64,000 bases of DNA from Patiria pectinifera (GCA_029964075.1 CM057149.1:7636465-7700464), one strand, 5' to 3'; shown: positions 1-14,200, counted from the stretch's first letter. Numbers and translations: made by a program. The notes: generated by a model not told the origin, from the sequence alone.

Positions 1-969
1 GCTGAATTTCCACTGCATGTTTCCTTTAAGTTTACAAATGTTAATATTTTCACCGACTAAATGAGCTTTAAATTCACAATTACTAGAAATGATCACAATA
101 AATACCAATGTACCCTGATGACGCACAAGGATGCATTCACTTGAATCCAATTTCTAAAGGTGCATTGTGTGCAATAATCGCACGTACCATGATTGATATG
201 TACTTACCAGCCAAAAGTTTATGTCGTATTGAGCAAATAAAAGATTTTCGAACAAATTAGTAAGAATGTTTTCATTGGTAAGGGTACTGATAGAAAGAGA
301 CCATTAAATCACCACTCCTATGCTCCAATACTGTCAAGTGTATGTACATGGTTCCTTATGGTAGAAAACACAATAAAACAACAGACCCCTGGGATAATGT
401 TTTAAGATATAAAACGACACGGAGTCTGAGATTTAAATAGGAACAAAGAAAAAAGGTAGGAAACAAAGGTCTTTCCATGTGTGTCAGGCTGGGTATGTTT
501 ATGATGTAAATCAAGGACACACCTGTGGAGCGTCGTTGACTAATGGAGGACAGGAGTCAAATCGAGGACGACCTCGGGAGCTGTGGGAGCTGTTGCAAAA
601 AAAGTTAGGGTATAAACCAGAAGAGGAAGAGGAACAATCTTCGATTTAAACCATAACCAAATATGTACACCAATTATATTAGCTGTGTAGGCTTTCGAAC
701 AAAAGATGGCCATTGGTAAGATGGAATTTTGCGTCGGGGTATGGTAAATCAAATTAGGTGCTGCCCTTCACCGGCGTAAAAACTCTGTATACTCAGTGTG
801 TTATCTCTCGAGTGAAAGATGGAAGAAATCACTCTGGTTGGACTCGAACCCACCCGAGATGGCTACATAAACCAGGTAGTAGCGACATTGTGTGGACTTG
901 CCCACGTCCAAGTAAAATGAGTTTTTCAGAGGTTTTTCTGAACTAGACGAAAACAAAGGAATGTCCACA
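1..969. other. 3' flank of gene A, no gene seen
   Basis: Non-coding sequence downstream of the gene A stop. Positions 100-180 resemble 22430-22500 and 46020-46090 (shared words such as gatgcattcacttgaat), so this flank is part of the duplicated unit. Positions about 490-730 match 46790-47020 in inverted orientation, which marks a dispersed repeat. Short open frames here have no coding character. Confidence 0.5.
490..730 (+). repeat. dispersed repeat, inverted copy at 46790-47020
   Basis: The words aggacaggagtcaaat and gggagctgttgc occur here on the plus strand and again on the minus strand of 46790-47020, in the same order and at similar spacing. This is a dispersed element fragment in opposite orientations downstream of genes A and C. 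Its family is not recognised. Confidence 0.55.
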
Positions 970-3900
970 CTAGGTATGTAGCGCAAACATGCGTGTATGT
1001 GCATGTACAGCTGAAAGTGGACAATCAAAGAGATGGTTATCAGAAAGATCCAGGTCGACCAGATTTGGCATTTCACCTAGTAATGCAGAGATCTCGTCTA
1101 TGTCTGCATTACACAATGAGCACCCCCGTAATTCAAGCTTTTTTAGATGTGTCATGCATTTTAAATCAGACCATGCTCTTGAGCGAGACAGGGATACAAT
1201 CCCAGACCGATAGAGTTCAAACCAGGCGTACATGTCACTTACTGCTGCAACCATCTGTCCAAAATTTGTAGAACCTAAGTCAACCTTTTCCCGTTTTTTC
1301 TGTTGGTGAGACAAAATGTCTGCATCACTGAATGCGTACCTCGAATACAGCTTTTTCTTTGGAACCATTTGGTGAGACCATGCGCTGGTGTCAAAGCGAA
1401 ACTGATTTTCAGACAGATCCAGGTCAACCAGATTTGGCATTTCACTAAGGGATGCCGCGATTGGTTCAATGTCTTCGTAACTCAATGTGCACCGCCCTAG
1501 AACCAGCTTTTTCAATTGTTTCAGGCACTTTAGGTGAGACCATGCATCTGAGCCAGCCAGATTTTCATTTCCAGACAGATCTAGTTCAACCAGTGTGGGT
1601 ATATCACTTAGTGATGCAGTGATGGGTTCAATGTCTCCATGATTCAAACAACACTCCCCTAAGGCCAACTTTTTCAGTTGTTTCAATCTCTTTAAGTGCG
1701 ACCATGCACCCGAGCCAGCTAGGCCTTCATTTCCAGACAGCTGCAGTTCAATCAGGGTGGGTATGTCACGAAGCGATGCAGTGATGGTTTCAATGTCTGT
1801 ATCAATCAATGAGCACTCCCTTAAGGACAGCTTTTTAAGTTGTGTCAGACACTTTAAGTGCGACCATGTTCTTGTGCCAGACAGGGATACATTTCCAGAC
1901 AGATCTAGTTCAACCAAAGTTGGTATGCCACCGAGTGATGCAGTGATGTTGTCAATGTCTGCACGACTCAAACAACACCCCACTAAAACCAGCTTTTTGA
2001 GATGTTTCAAGCACCTTAAGTGAGACCATGCATCCGAGTCAGCCAGTGATGCATTAACAGATAAATCTAATTCAACCAGAGTGTCGCTAAGTGATGCAGC
2101 AATGGGTTCAAAATCTTTGTAACTCAATGAGCAACACTGTAAGACCAGCTTTTTCAATTGTTTCAGGCGCGTTAAGTGAGACCATGCTCTTGAGCCAGCC
2201 AGGGATGCGTTTTCAGACAGATCAAGTTCAATCAGAGTCGGTGTGTGACTAAGTGATTCAGCGATGTGTTTGATATCTTCACATATTAATGAGCATTTTC
2301 GTAATTCCAATTGCTTGAGATGTTTCAGTTCCTGCAATGCAGCTGACCAGGTACCTGCTTTGCCACTAAGGTCGTTAATATTGTCAATGGACACTTTGAC
2401 CAAGTCACTTCTACTTCCTACTGCTCTAACAATATTTGCCACATCAGGACCTTGAAATTTATTTGATGCGAGATGCAGCCTGATGCCAGTTCTGATTTTA
2501 CCTACTTCAAAGCATAAACCATCGGATACAAGGCAACACACGAGATTTGGCATGCATCCAACTACAGCAGCAATACACATCACGTCCTCCACTTTTAAAC
2601 CACATTCATCTAATGCCAGCATCTTCAGTTGTGTCAGCTGCTGTAACTTAGACAGTGACACACCTGAGCCAGCCAGAGATTTGTTTTCGGACAAATCCAG
2701 TTCAACGAGAGTGGATGTTCTACTCAGTGATAAAGCAATGTGTTCGATGTCTGTATAACTCAATGAACACTTCCCTAAGGCCAGCTGTTTAAGATGTTTC
2801 AGGTGCTTTAAGTGGGACCATGCATCTGAGCCAGCCAGGGATTCATTTCCAGACAGATCAAGTTCAACCAGGGTTGGTATGTTACTAAGTGATGCAGCAA
2901 CATTTGTAATATCGCCAGCTATTAATGAGCAGCTGTTTATCACCAATCGCTTGAGATGTTTCAGTTCCTGCAATGCAGGTGACCAGGTAGCTGCTTTGCC
3001 ACGAAGATCATTAGCATCTTCAATGGTCACCTCAATCAAGTCACGTCTACTTCCTATTACCCTCACAATATTTGCCACATCAGAACCTCGAAATTTTGTT
3101 GAGGAGAGATGCAGTCTTGTGCCAGTTCTGATTTCATCAACTTCAAAGCATAAACATTCCTCTGCAAGATATAACATACGGCAATAGACAAGATTTGGCA
3201 TACATCCAGCCACATCAGCAATACGTGTAACAGTCTCTACATTTAAACCACAATCATCTAGCGTCAGCATCTTGAGTTTTGTCAGCTGCTGTAACTTATA
3301 CAATGACACACTTGAGTCAGCCAGGAATACGTTTTCAGACAGATCCAGTTCAACCAGAGTGGGTGTGCTACTCAGTGATGCAGCAATGTGTTCGATGTCT
3401 GCATCCCTCAAAAAGCACCTCCCCAAGACCAGCTTTTTCAGTTGTTTCAGGCACGTTAAGTGGGACCATGCATCCGAGCCAGCCAAGGATTCATTTCCAG
3501 ACAGATTGAGTTCAACTAGGGTGGATGTGCTACTCAAAGATGAAGTGATGTGTTTAATATCTTCATCTTTTAATGAGCAGCTTTTTAACTCCAATCGCTT
3601 AAGATGTTTAAGTTCCTGCAATGCAGGTGACCAGTCAGCTGCTTTGCCACTAAGGTCATCAATATATTCAATGGTCACTTCAATCAAATCCTGTCTACTT
3701 CTTATAGCTCTTACAACTTTTGCAACATCAGGACCTTGAAATGTACTTGATGAGAGATGCAGTCTTATGCCAGTTCTGATATTATCCACTTTAAAGCTAA
3801 AACCATTCCATACATGGCAGTGCACAAGATTTGGCATACAGCCCACTACAGCAGCTATACACATCACATCTGCCACTTCTAAACCACAGTCATCTAGTGT

Positions 3901-6900
3901 CAGCATCTTGAGTTGTGTCCCTAGCTGCCGTAACTTAGAAAATGACACACTTGAGCCAGCCAGGGATTCATTTCCAGATAGATCAAGTTCAACCAGAGTG
4001 GATGTGCTACTTAGTGATGCAGCAATGCGTTCAATGTCTGCATCACCCAATAAGCACCTTCCCAAGACCAGCTTTTTCAGTTGTTTCAGGCACGTTAAGT
4101 GGGACCATGCATCCGAGCCAGCCAAGGATTCATTTCCAGACAGATCCAGTTCAACTAGGGTGGATGTGCTACTCAAAGATGCAGTAATGTGTATAAGATC
4201 TTTATCTATTAATGAGCAACTTGCTAATTCCAATTGCTTGAGATGTTTCAGTTCCTGCAATACAGCTGACCAGGTAGCTGCTTTGCCACTAAGGTCGTAA
4301 ATATTGTCAATGGACATTTCAACCAAGTCACGTCTACTTCCTATTGCTCTTACAATATTTGCCACATCAGGACATCGGAATTTACCTGAAGAGAGATGCA
4401 GTCTTATGCCAGTTTTGATTGCATCTACTTCGAAGCACAAATTATCAACTACATGGCAATACACAAGATTTGGCATACGACCAACTACAGCAGCAATACA
4501 TACCACATCGATTACTTCAAGACAACAGTCATCTAGTGTCAGCATCATAAGCTGTGTCATCTGCTGTAATTTATACAATGACACACCCGAACCAGTCAAG
4601 GGGTTTCCAGATACATCCAATTTAACCACAGTGGGCGAGCTACTCAGTGATGCAGCAATGTGTTCAATGTCTGTGCCTGTTAATAAGCAGTTTTTTAATT
4701 CTAAGTGCCCCAGACATTTCAGTTCTCGTAATGCAGGTGACCACTCAGCTGCTGAACCACCAAGTCCTTGAACGAAATCAATGACCACTTCAACTATGTC
4801 ACTCCTGCTACCCATGGCCTTTACAATATCTGCCACGTCAGAACCAGTGAACATCTGACCCAAGAGTTTAATCTTCAATCCCGTACTACATGGTGATAAT
4901 TGAAACACACCAGTGACAGTGCAGTGGACAAGCGTTGGCATACAACCAACCAAGGCAGCTACACATATTAGATCCTCTACTTTTAAATCACAGTGATTCA
5001 TGATCAGCGTCTTTAGTTGTGTCAGCTGCTGTAACTTAGACATTGACACACCTGAGCCAGCCAGGGAATTTCCAGACACATCCAAATTAACCAAAGTGGG
5101 CGTGCTACTGACTGATGCAGCTATGTGCTCAATATCTGAGCCTATTAATGAGCAGCTTTTTAACTCCAATCGCTTGAGATGTTTCAGTTCCCGCAATGCA
5201 GGTGACCAGGTCGCTGCTTTACCACCAAGGTCATGAATATTTTCAAGGGTCACATCAATCAAGTTCCGTCTACTTCCTACTGCTCGTACAATATTTGCTA
5301 CATCAGGACTTCGCAATTCACCTAATGACATATGCAGTCTTATGCCAGTTCTGACTTCAAGTACTTCAAAGTATAAACCTTTAAAATAATCAAACAAACA
5401 GAAATACACAAGATTTGGCATACATCCAACTGCAGCTGCAATAGATATAACATCATCTTCTTTTAAACCCCGGTTATTTAATGTCCGTATCTTGAGTTGT
5501 GTCAGCTGCTGTAACATACACAGAGATGATGCTGAGCCAGCCAGGGATTTAATTCCAGATAGATCTACATGTAGTGTAACCAGAGTTGATATGCCACTCA
5601 GTGATGCAGCAACGTGTTCAATATCCGTGCCTATCAATGAGCATTTTAAGGCTAATTGCTCCAGACATTTCAATTCTCTTAATGCAGGTGACCATACAGC
5701 TGCCGTACCACCGAGTCCTTGAAGATGCTCAATGACCACTTCAACTATGTCACTCCTGCGATTCACGGCTTGCAAAATATCCTTCACGTCAGTACCAGAG
5801 AGCATCTGAACCAAGAGTACCATTTTCAAACCAGAACCACATGGTAAGACTCGAAATATATTATTGACAGTGCATTGGATAAGCTTTGACATGCCAACTA
5901 ATGCAGCAATGCACTTTACATCCTCTGTGTTTGAATTAGTATAATTTAGAGATAAATGAAGTTCAGTCAATGTCTGCGTATTATAAAGAGACTCAGCAAT
6001 GAGCTCCACATCAGTGCTTGTTAGTTCACACATTTCAAAAGTCAACTTGTCTAGGTGCTTTAGTTCCTTAAACTGAGAAGTCCATAATGCTGCTGTGCCT
6101 TGTAGTCCCTCGATTTTAGACATGTACAGTGCAACCGAGTCTTTCCTGTTAACCAATGCCTTCAAGATGAGTTTCATTACGGTGCCATTTATTGATATTT
6201 CCTCTAGGTGCAGCGTAATACCATATCCTGCAACTACATTTACCCTTATACTTTTGGACTGTAGTTCAATCAAGTTTGGCATATCACTTAGTGACATAGA
6301 AATTTGCTCTGCATCACTAACCGTCAGAGAACAGTTACCTAGCCTTAATATCTGTAGACGTCTCTTATCTAACTGCGGCATCCAAGAATGCACTGACCCA
6401 CTTAAAGCTTCGTTGTCCGAAAGGTCAAGTTCAGACAACTTGTCAGCCTTGCCCAACGATGATGCAATGTGTGTCATACTGTCGGTCGTTAAAGCGCAAT
6501 TCTGCATTCTGACAACAGAAATATTAGGCATGTTGCTAATGGCCACTGCCAGATCTTTACTAAACCTTTCCAAGCTACTGTACTCGAAGTTTAATTTCTT
6601 AACTTTGTCGAGGTACCTATTGCCCGTGTTCTTCGTCTGGTTAACGACATGTTTGAGAAACCACACAAAGGAATTCCCATCATCACGGGTCTCTAGATAG
6701 TCCGGGTTTATCGTTTCAGTTATGACTGAGTGTATAATTGCCTCTGATAATATATTTTCTGCCTGACTCTCAAAGTAACAATTCAAGGCCATGTTTAATG
6801 CTGTATTTTCAGTCCCCTGGGTACAGGTAAGACTACTCTTATCATTGATCCTCTTCTCCAACATCTGCAAGACTTTAATAGTGCATGCTTCATTGTCACC

Positions 6901-8249
6901 ACAACAAAAGCGCAGCAGATAGTGAAACTTCTCCATGTCATCGAGTTTATCAAGATTCTTTTGAAATTCGTCAGCGTCTGATTTCTGTAAGCTTTGCAGG
7001 TAAACAGCAGCACAGAACTCCTGAATTGTTTTGTGGATAAACTGTATGTTGTTATGAGTGTCCAACCCTTTTAAGATCCTCTGGCTTGTAAGGATGCCAG
7101 CCTTCAAAGCTTTATCAAGCACACTCTTCTCAAACTCTCTGTCTTGAAATGAAAGCCGCTGCACTGGAGACACTAGGCCATGGAAAGCAACCTCTCCGAT
7201 TGCAACAAGGATCTCTGGTATTTCCCCCTCTGGTATACCTTTTCTTTTGAATATGTATTTTTGAGCCTCGCCATATAAGCGTGATATTGTGTTTGGCAGT
7301 GTGGAGTCTTGTCTCCATAATAAACACATTAAAAGGAGCAGCATTGGGCTACGGGCTAAATCAAAAAGGACAGCTGATGATTGAATGGTTTGAAAAAGAG
7401 TCTCGGCGTCATGGGGGCTTTTAGAAAAAAACTTTCCCAAGTAATTCTCAACATCTTCCTCAGAGAACCCCAAAACCTTTACGTGGGTGAAAGGTGTTAC
7501 AACCAGTGATTTGCTGACCAGTGTGCCAAATTGAGAGGTGCGGGTTGTTATAACCACATCAATGTCTGCTCCAACCTTTCGGTTTAGAATTTGTAGGATG
7601 GATCCAAATGATTTATTATCGAGTTTGGTGGTCATCAACTCATCAAAGCCATCCAGAAGAATTAACACCTTTTTAGGATTCTTGAAAATAAAGGTTTTCA
7701 GGTGGTTTTTATCGATAATGTTTGGATCGATTAGCTGCTCATATAGAGAATCAATGAGATCTGTAGTTTGTTCCAGTGCACTCATTCTCAGAACAAAAAC
7801 AAGCTTATATTTTGCTAAAGGGCCAGAGGAGATAGTTGCCCAGTCGTGTGCAATTTTCCCAATCAGAGTTGTTTTTCCCAGACCCGCCAACCCTTCATAA
7901 ATTATTCGATTGATAACAACACCATCTTCGTTTTTAATAAGGAAAGCACCCTCATACGTCACCTCCTCCCCATCTTCATGCCACCTCCATATCATGTCTT
8001 CCTTATTATTGACTAATCTTAACTTAGTATATATATCCATTATATGCCTCATGTCATCATCAACCCATGGAATCATTTGCACGTAACTGCCCGTGGTCTT
8101 GTATACCTTCTTAAGTGCCTCTTCACACATATCCGCTGCCGCATCTACTGCTGCATCGGTGACTGGACTGGTATCTTGAATTGTTTGTACTGCTGGGCTG
8201 CTTACCTCAGGTTTGTGTTGTAAAGGATGATGAACGGTTTCCGTGCCTC
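970..8249 (-). CDS. Gene A terminal exon: NACHT ATPase plus long LRR array
   Basis: A single 7.3-kb exon encoding about 2426 aa of an NLR-class receptor. The acceptor is tttttcaacag followed by GAGGC, phase 1. About 55 residues after the acceptor comes a conserved block (EEALKKVY, TTGSYVQMIPWVDDD). It is followed by Walker A GLAGLGKTT (about 7867-7893), Walker B VLILLDGFDE, a sensor-like VVITTRT, the LARSPMLLLLM segment, and IHKTIQEFCAAVYL typical of the NACHT helical tail. The rest is ribonuclease-inhibitor-type LRRs of 28-29 aa (for example LVELDLSGNESLAGS), grouped in larger blocks that repeat about eight times around a motif IVRAxGSRxDL...GKAATWSPAL. Oligomerisation of the NACHT and ligand sensing by the LRRs are family knowledge. 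The C-terminal tail HAHTRMFALHT departs from gene C's ending after LLSAV, so a late frameshift or unseen splice is possible. Confidence 0.93.
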
Positions 8250-11200
8250 CTGTTGAAAAATTGAATTCATAAACAATGGCTTGTGTGTGACAGTGAAAAT
8301 CTGCAAAATAAGTCAAAAGACGGGTGTTTATTTCGGGATGTTCAATTTATCACAATATGAGAGCATAAAGAATCAGAAAAATGTTCATAGCTATTAAGTC
8401 CGTCTAACATGTGACAGCCCAGCCTCCCCCTCCCAAAATATATATTGAAATCAATTAGTTTAATCCACATCTGGTTATTCTTAATATGAACTGTTAATTT
8501 ATTTTTTTTATCAATTGTGATCTTTTTAAACTATAAACTATATACGCAATGTTTAATTCTGAAAGCGGAAGTTTTCTCTAGTTCGCCAGGGCGTTTGCCG
8601 AACACTGTCATGAGAAAAACTATGAGTCCATGATGTTTCACATCGCATCATTAATTACATGTATCCAGGTTAGAATGAATAGCAGACAATTCGGAAAATT
8701 TCCATTGCATATTAACATCAACTCAAAACAAAGAAGCATGCACAGTAAATAAATCAAGGACACACAAATAGTCTTATGATTAACAAAAAATGACAGTTAG
8801 GTTACTGTATTATTTTTCACAGGACTAAGCATAAAACTAAATGCGGGAAAATCACTGCTGCACTCCAAATAGTGAGCTAAGTCTGCTTGCTTCAAATAGG
8901 CTTTGCCCTACATGATTATTTCATTTTCCCCAACAGCCCATTACTCATTAATTCATACATCAATGCAAAATGAGTGACTTAGATGTGATATACATAGGGA
9001 GCGTTATTTAGCATTGCTACATGGGGTCGCATACCTTAAATCGACACCCATAGACATCAATGATAATTACGCGCACTTCCATTCATGTTTAATACCTACA
9101 ACTCTCCAAGAGTTAAGACACCCATCAAATTAAAGGAATTAAAGTTTATTTCATCATCCTTAATTTTCTACTTAATTTTTGAGTGGTAATCCGATGACTT
9201 TAGGGAGGAAATTTCATCCAAAGATAATCACCCCTAAAAAAAGTGACCGTGGCACATCGCCATTTAAAAAAAAAACCCAAGCCTGCGCTCCATTGCATAA
9301 AAAAAAGCAATTCTAGGACCCCATTCCATGATCGAGCTCGCAGTCTTGTGCACGGCATTGACCAATATTGCCTACCGAGCTTCAATTACATTAGGGCATT
9401 CAAAATTGTGATTTTGCCCGCGTTAGCAATTTTTGGGCCTGTTTAAAGGTCTGCACCCATAGAGGAGCAAATTACAAGACTTAAATCACTATAATTAGCG
9501 CCCTCATGTTGTGTCCACCATATACTGCCATGCAACGGCATACAGTTGTACCAAAGAAAATATGTGACTCTCTAGCTTGCGGAACTGGAAATTCTTCCAT
9601 GTTAGTACTACCCTCGCCCTGCCCCTTCACCCTAAAAAATGCATTAGCACTTAATCTCAGATATCAAACTACTTTATTGTATCGAACAAGATTATATTTA
9701 CCTAGTCCCTCCAACGGCAAGTTGTAAGTGATATTAACTCCACTTGAACCAACAATAATAGGGTTCTGGCTGCCGCTGATTGTGTCGATGCTTCCTATGC
9801 TGGCTCCACCTCCTCGTGGGTAGTCTACAATCAAAAGCAAGTATTAAATTATTCTTCAACTCAATTCAATGATGGTTTATCAAAACATGTTTAAAACTGA
9901 ATTGTTCATGTGAACTTCATATCTGATAAAAAAAACAACCAACATAATATAATTACAAACAGAATATATTAAACTACAATGAACCTGTACATTAAATACT
10001 TAAAAATATGTGGGCAATTGAACAGAATCAAAACTTGAGCTATGTATGTTAAATAAACATATCATATGGCTTTTCTGCAAATTTGTATAAGTTTATACCT
10101 ATTTTGTCCATATGCAGTCATTTTATTGATGATTTTAATGTAAGAACAACTTTTCCTGACCTATTTGCTGCTTTTTGCTGCTGCACATTTTACAGGCATA
10201 CCAAAACAATCCAAGATAATGTCGATATGACGTAAGCTTCAATTTCATGTAAAACATATACGTAACTATGTATTTACATAGCCAATACATTTTTAAGAAC
10301 ATTTCTAGAGCATTTTCTAAACATTTATATTATGAACATTTAAGATAATAATAATAATAATGATAATAGTGAACATTTACACCGCGCCATATCTGTCAAT
10401 ATGACACTCCTGACGTCACATGACAAATAATGACTTCATGATGATGTCACTTGCTTAAGACCAACCAAAGCCTAGGGTCTTGGTCTGTGCCTATTTATTA
10501 TTTCACGACTAATTATTCCACTGTGCCTACTTATTATTCCACGACTAATTTCTTCATATATAGGAATTCAAAATATACACCTTTATTCTTAGATGACGAC
10601 TCGATCGTGACAAATGATGACGTCATAATGACACACAACCTAGTGTTGCCTGCAACACGTCTATGTATATTTGTTCATATCAAGTTCCAACACAATTGGA
10701 CTTACTTTCTTTAGATAAAAAAATCTTAAAATATAAACCTTTAAGATGACGTCATGTGACCATTGATGACATCATTATGACTTATCTAGTACCAAGTTAA
10801 CTTTAGGGTCTTTCGTATGACTAATTTGCTGTAATGTGAGAGGTGGAGAATAAATACTTGGTACGCACCAATTGATGACAGTTAATAAAGTCAGTTTGAT
10901 GATGGACATATTCACATTGGTTTGTGCAAGGAATGTCCATGTTGCTGCTTGGATGTTGAACATAGGATATGTGCATATATGTCTGTACAGCGAATGTCCA
11001 TATTTGTTTTAAACTCCGGGAGGAGGCATGATTGAGATGCCCCCTACCGTGAATCGCGCCGATGGATCCCATGAGAAGCTCTGCTAGGTTACGGTCTGGT
11101 GATACACGGACATTGGAAATGCCCTTACCTTTGTATGGCGAATGTTATATATCTGTATAAGATTGTACCTTTTGATCGGCTGGCCAAAGAGGCAGTGACT

Positions 11201-14200
11201 GATGCTAATACAGTTGAACTTCCTGTGTCAACTTGCTGTCTATCGCTTGCAAGTGTCTTTTCCTGTGAGTCTTCAGCTTCACTGCCAGCCATGTCTTGTC
11301 CGTCTCTCTTCCTTATTGTACCAGCAGCTGAGATACAAAAACAAAAACTTGAAACAGATCACCTGAAATAGTGGTTTGTCAAAGATGAAAGATAATATTG
11401 TTGAAGAAGCAAATTGCCATGTGTGAATCAAATCAAATGAAAATATGTTAACGATAGTATTACCGGTCTCTGACGGGGTACTAGCGACAGTACCGACTAC
11501 TGCCGATAACACCTGTTGCTTTGTCTCACCCAGGCTCTTCGTATTGGTTTCAGCTTCAGATGGTGATTTGTTGGCAGCTGTTCTTTTCCCCTTTTGTATC
11601 CTTCCAGAATTGTTGTCTTTCCTTGGCTGTTCTAATTTCTGAGTTTGTGTTTCCCCTGATGAGTGGGGAGCGGGTTCCTTAACTGCTGCTGAGGAGAGGG
11701 AAGTATTCTCTGAGCGATCTGAGTTTTCTTCCCGGCCACGGCTTGCCCTTGTTTTGGTAGCTTTTCTTTTTGCATTTTGAAGCCTTTCAGAATTGCTGTC
11801 TTTCCTTGGCTGTTCTAGTTTCTTTTTTTCTTTTTCCCCTGATGGGTTGCCAGCAGGTGCCTCAACTGCTGAGGAGATGGAAGAACCCGCTGAGTTCTTT
11901 TCACCAACAGGGCTTGTCGTTATCTTGGTAGCTTCTCTTTTTCCCTTTTGTCTCCTCCCTGAATCGTTGTCTTTTCTTGGCTGTTCTAGTTTCTGTGTTT
12001 GTGTTTCCCCTGATGAGTGACCAGCGGGTGCCTTAACTGCCGAGGAGATGGAAGAATCCTCCGAGTTATCTTCAATGCCAAGGCTTGTCCTTGTTTTGGT
12101 AGCTTTTCTTTTCCCCTTATGCCTCCTCCCTGAATCGTCTTTCCTTGGCTGTTCTGGTTTCTGTTCTTGTGTTTCCCCCGATGGTTGAACAGTGGATGCC
12201 TTAACTGCTGACGTGGTGGAAGAATCTTCTGAGTGATCAGAATGTTCTTGGCCCCCACTGTTTGTCCCTGTTTTGGTAGCTTTCCCTTTTTCATTTTGTC
12301 TCCTCTCTGAATCATTGTCTTTCCTTGGCTGTTCCAGTTTTTGTTCTAGTGATTCTACTGACGGTTGCCCACCGGGTGAATTTACTGCTGAGCATATGGA
12401 AAAGTCCTCAGAGCTATCCACAGTTACTTCACCGATACGGCTTGTCCTTCTCTTGGTAGCTTTTCTTTTTTCCTTTTGTTTCCTCGCTGAATCATTGTCT
12501 TTCCTTGGCTGTTCTAGGCTCTGTTCATGTGTTTCCCCTGATGGGTGAGAAGCAAGTGCCTTAACTTTTGAGGAGATGGAAGAATCCTCCGGGGTATCCA
12601 CATTTTCTTCACCGCCAAGGTGTTTCCCTATCATAGGAGCTTTTCGTTTTCCTTTTTGTCTTCTTCTGGAATTGTCTTTCGTTAGCTGTTCTAGTTTCTG
12701 TTCTGGTGTTTCCCCTGATGGCTTGCCAGCGGTTGCCTTATCTGCTGAGGAGATGGAAGGGTCGTCCGAGCTACCCACATCTTCTTTACCGCCAAGGTGT
12801 GTCCCTGTCTTAGAAGCTTTTCTTTTCTCCTTTTGTCTTCTCCTTGAATTGTCTTTCCTTGGCTGTTCTAGGCTCTGTTCTGGTGTTTCCCCTGATGGGA
12901 TGCCAGCGGTTGCCTTAACTGCTGAGGAGATGGAAGGGTCCTCCAAGTTATCCACATTTTCCTCACCGACAAGGTGTTTCCCTGTCATAGGAGCTTTTCG
13001 TTTTCCTTTTTGTCTTCTTCTGGAATTGTCTTTCGTTGGCTGTTCTAGTTTCTGTTCTGGTGTTTCCCCTGATGGCTTGCCAGCGGTTGCCTTATCTGCT
13101 GAGGAAATGGAAGGGTCCTCCGAGCTACCCACATCTTCTTTACCGCCAAGGTGTGTCCCTGTCTTAGAAGCTTTTCTTTTTCCCTTTTGTCTTCTCCTGG
13201 AAATGTCTTTACTTGTCTGTTCTAGTTTCTGTTCTGGTGTTTCCCCTGATGGGTTGCCAGTGGTTGCCTTATCTGCTGAAGAGATGGACAATTCCTCCAA
13301 GTTATCCACATTTTCCTCACCACCAAGGTGTTTCCCTGTCTTAGGAGCTTTTCTTTTCTCCTTTTGTCTTCTCCTTGAATTGTCTTTCCTTGGCTGTTCT
13401 AGTTTCTGTTCTGGTGTTTCCCCTGATGGGATGCCAGCGGTTGCCTTAACTGCTGAGGAGATGGAAGGGTCCTCCGAGTTATCCACATTTTCCTCACCGA
13501 CAAGGTGTTTCCCTGTTTTAGGAGCTTTTCTTTCTCCCTTTTGTCTTCTCCTGGAATTGTCTTTCGTTGGCTGTTCTAGTTTCTGTTCTTGTGTTGCCCC
13601 TGATGGGTGGGCAGTGGGTGCGTGAAGTGCTGGGGAGATGGAAGAGTCCTTCGAGTTATCCACGTTTTCTTCACCGCCACGGCTTGTCCTTCTCTTGGTG
13701 GCTTTTCTTTTTCCCTTTTGCCTCCTCGTTGAATCATTGTCAGTCCTTTCTGGTGAATCTCCTGAAGATACGGTTATAAACACATGTATCAAAATTGGCT
13801 CGCAAGAATCAGACAGTCAGATAGTTTCTCAAAGGATGACAACGCGTCACAAGTAGCTGAGTATATCATCATTACCTTGTCTACTAATAGGAGGTTGGAG
13901 AATCATTTTGTTATCTTCTCTTGGATTATTCAGTAAGAAAGACAATACAAGGTGAACTCTGACTAACCCACAAACTAGCCAACTCTTTTTGCCTACATAG
14001 GTAACTCATTACTGCTACAGAGATTACTCTTTACGCCAACAGAGGTAACTTTATACGTCTACAGAGGTGACTCTTTTTAGGTCAAAACAGTACCTGATGA
14101 CTGCTGTTCAACAACTCCACATGTGCAATAAGACACTGTACTCATAACTCTAAACATTTGACAAAAAAACGTCATCACTAGGTGAACCCTTGAACTGTGG

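Noticed and set aside
2264-4771. Plus-strand open frames of 60-180 aa across the LRR exon of gene A
   Set aside because: They mirror the minus-strand LRR periodicity, repeat in step with it and have no recognisable protein. They are antisense shadows.
12576-13625. 349-aa plus-strand frame with Ser/Phe/Cys repeats
   Set aside because: It is the exact antisense of the charged-repeat exon; the minus frame has splice sites and paralogues in B.
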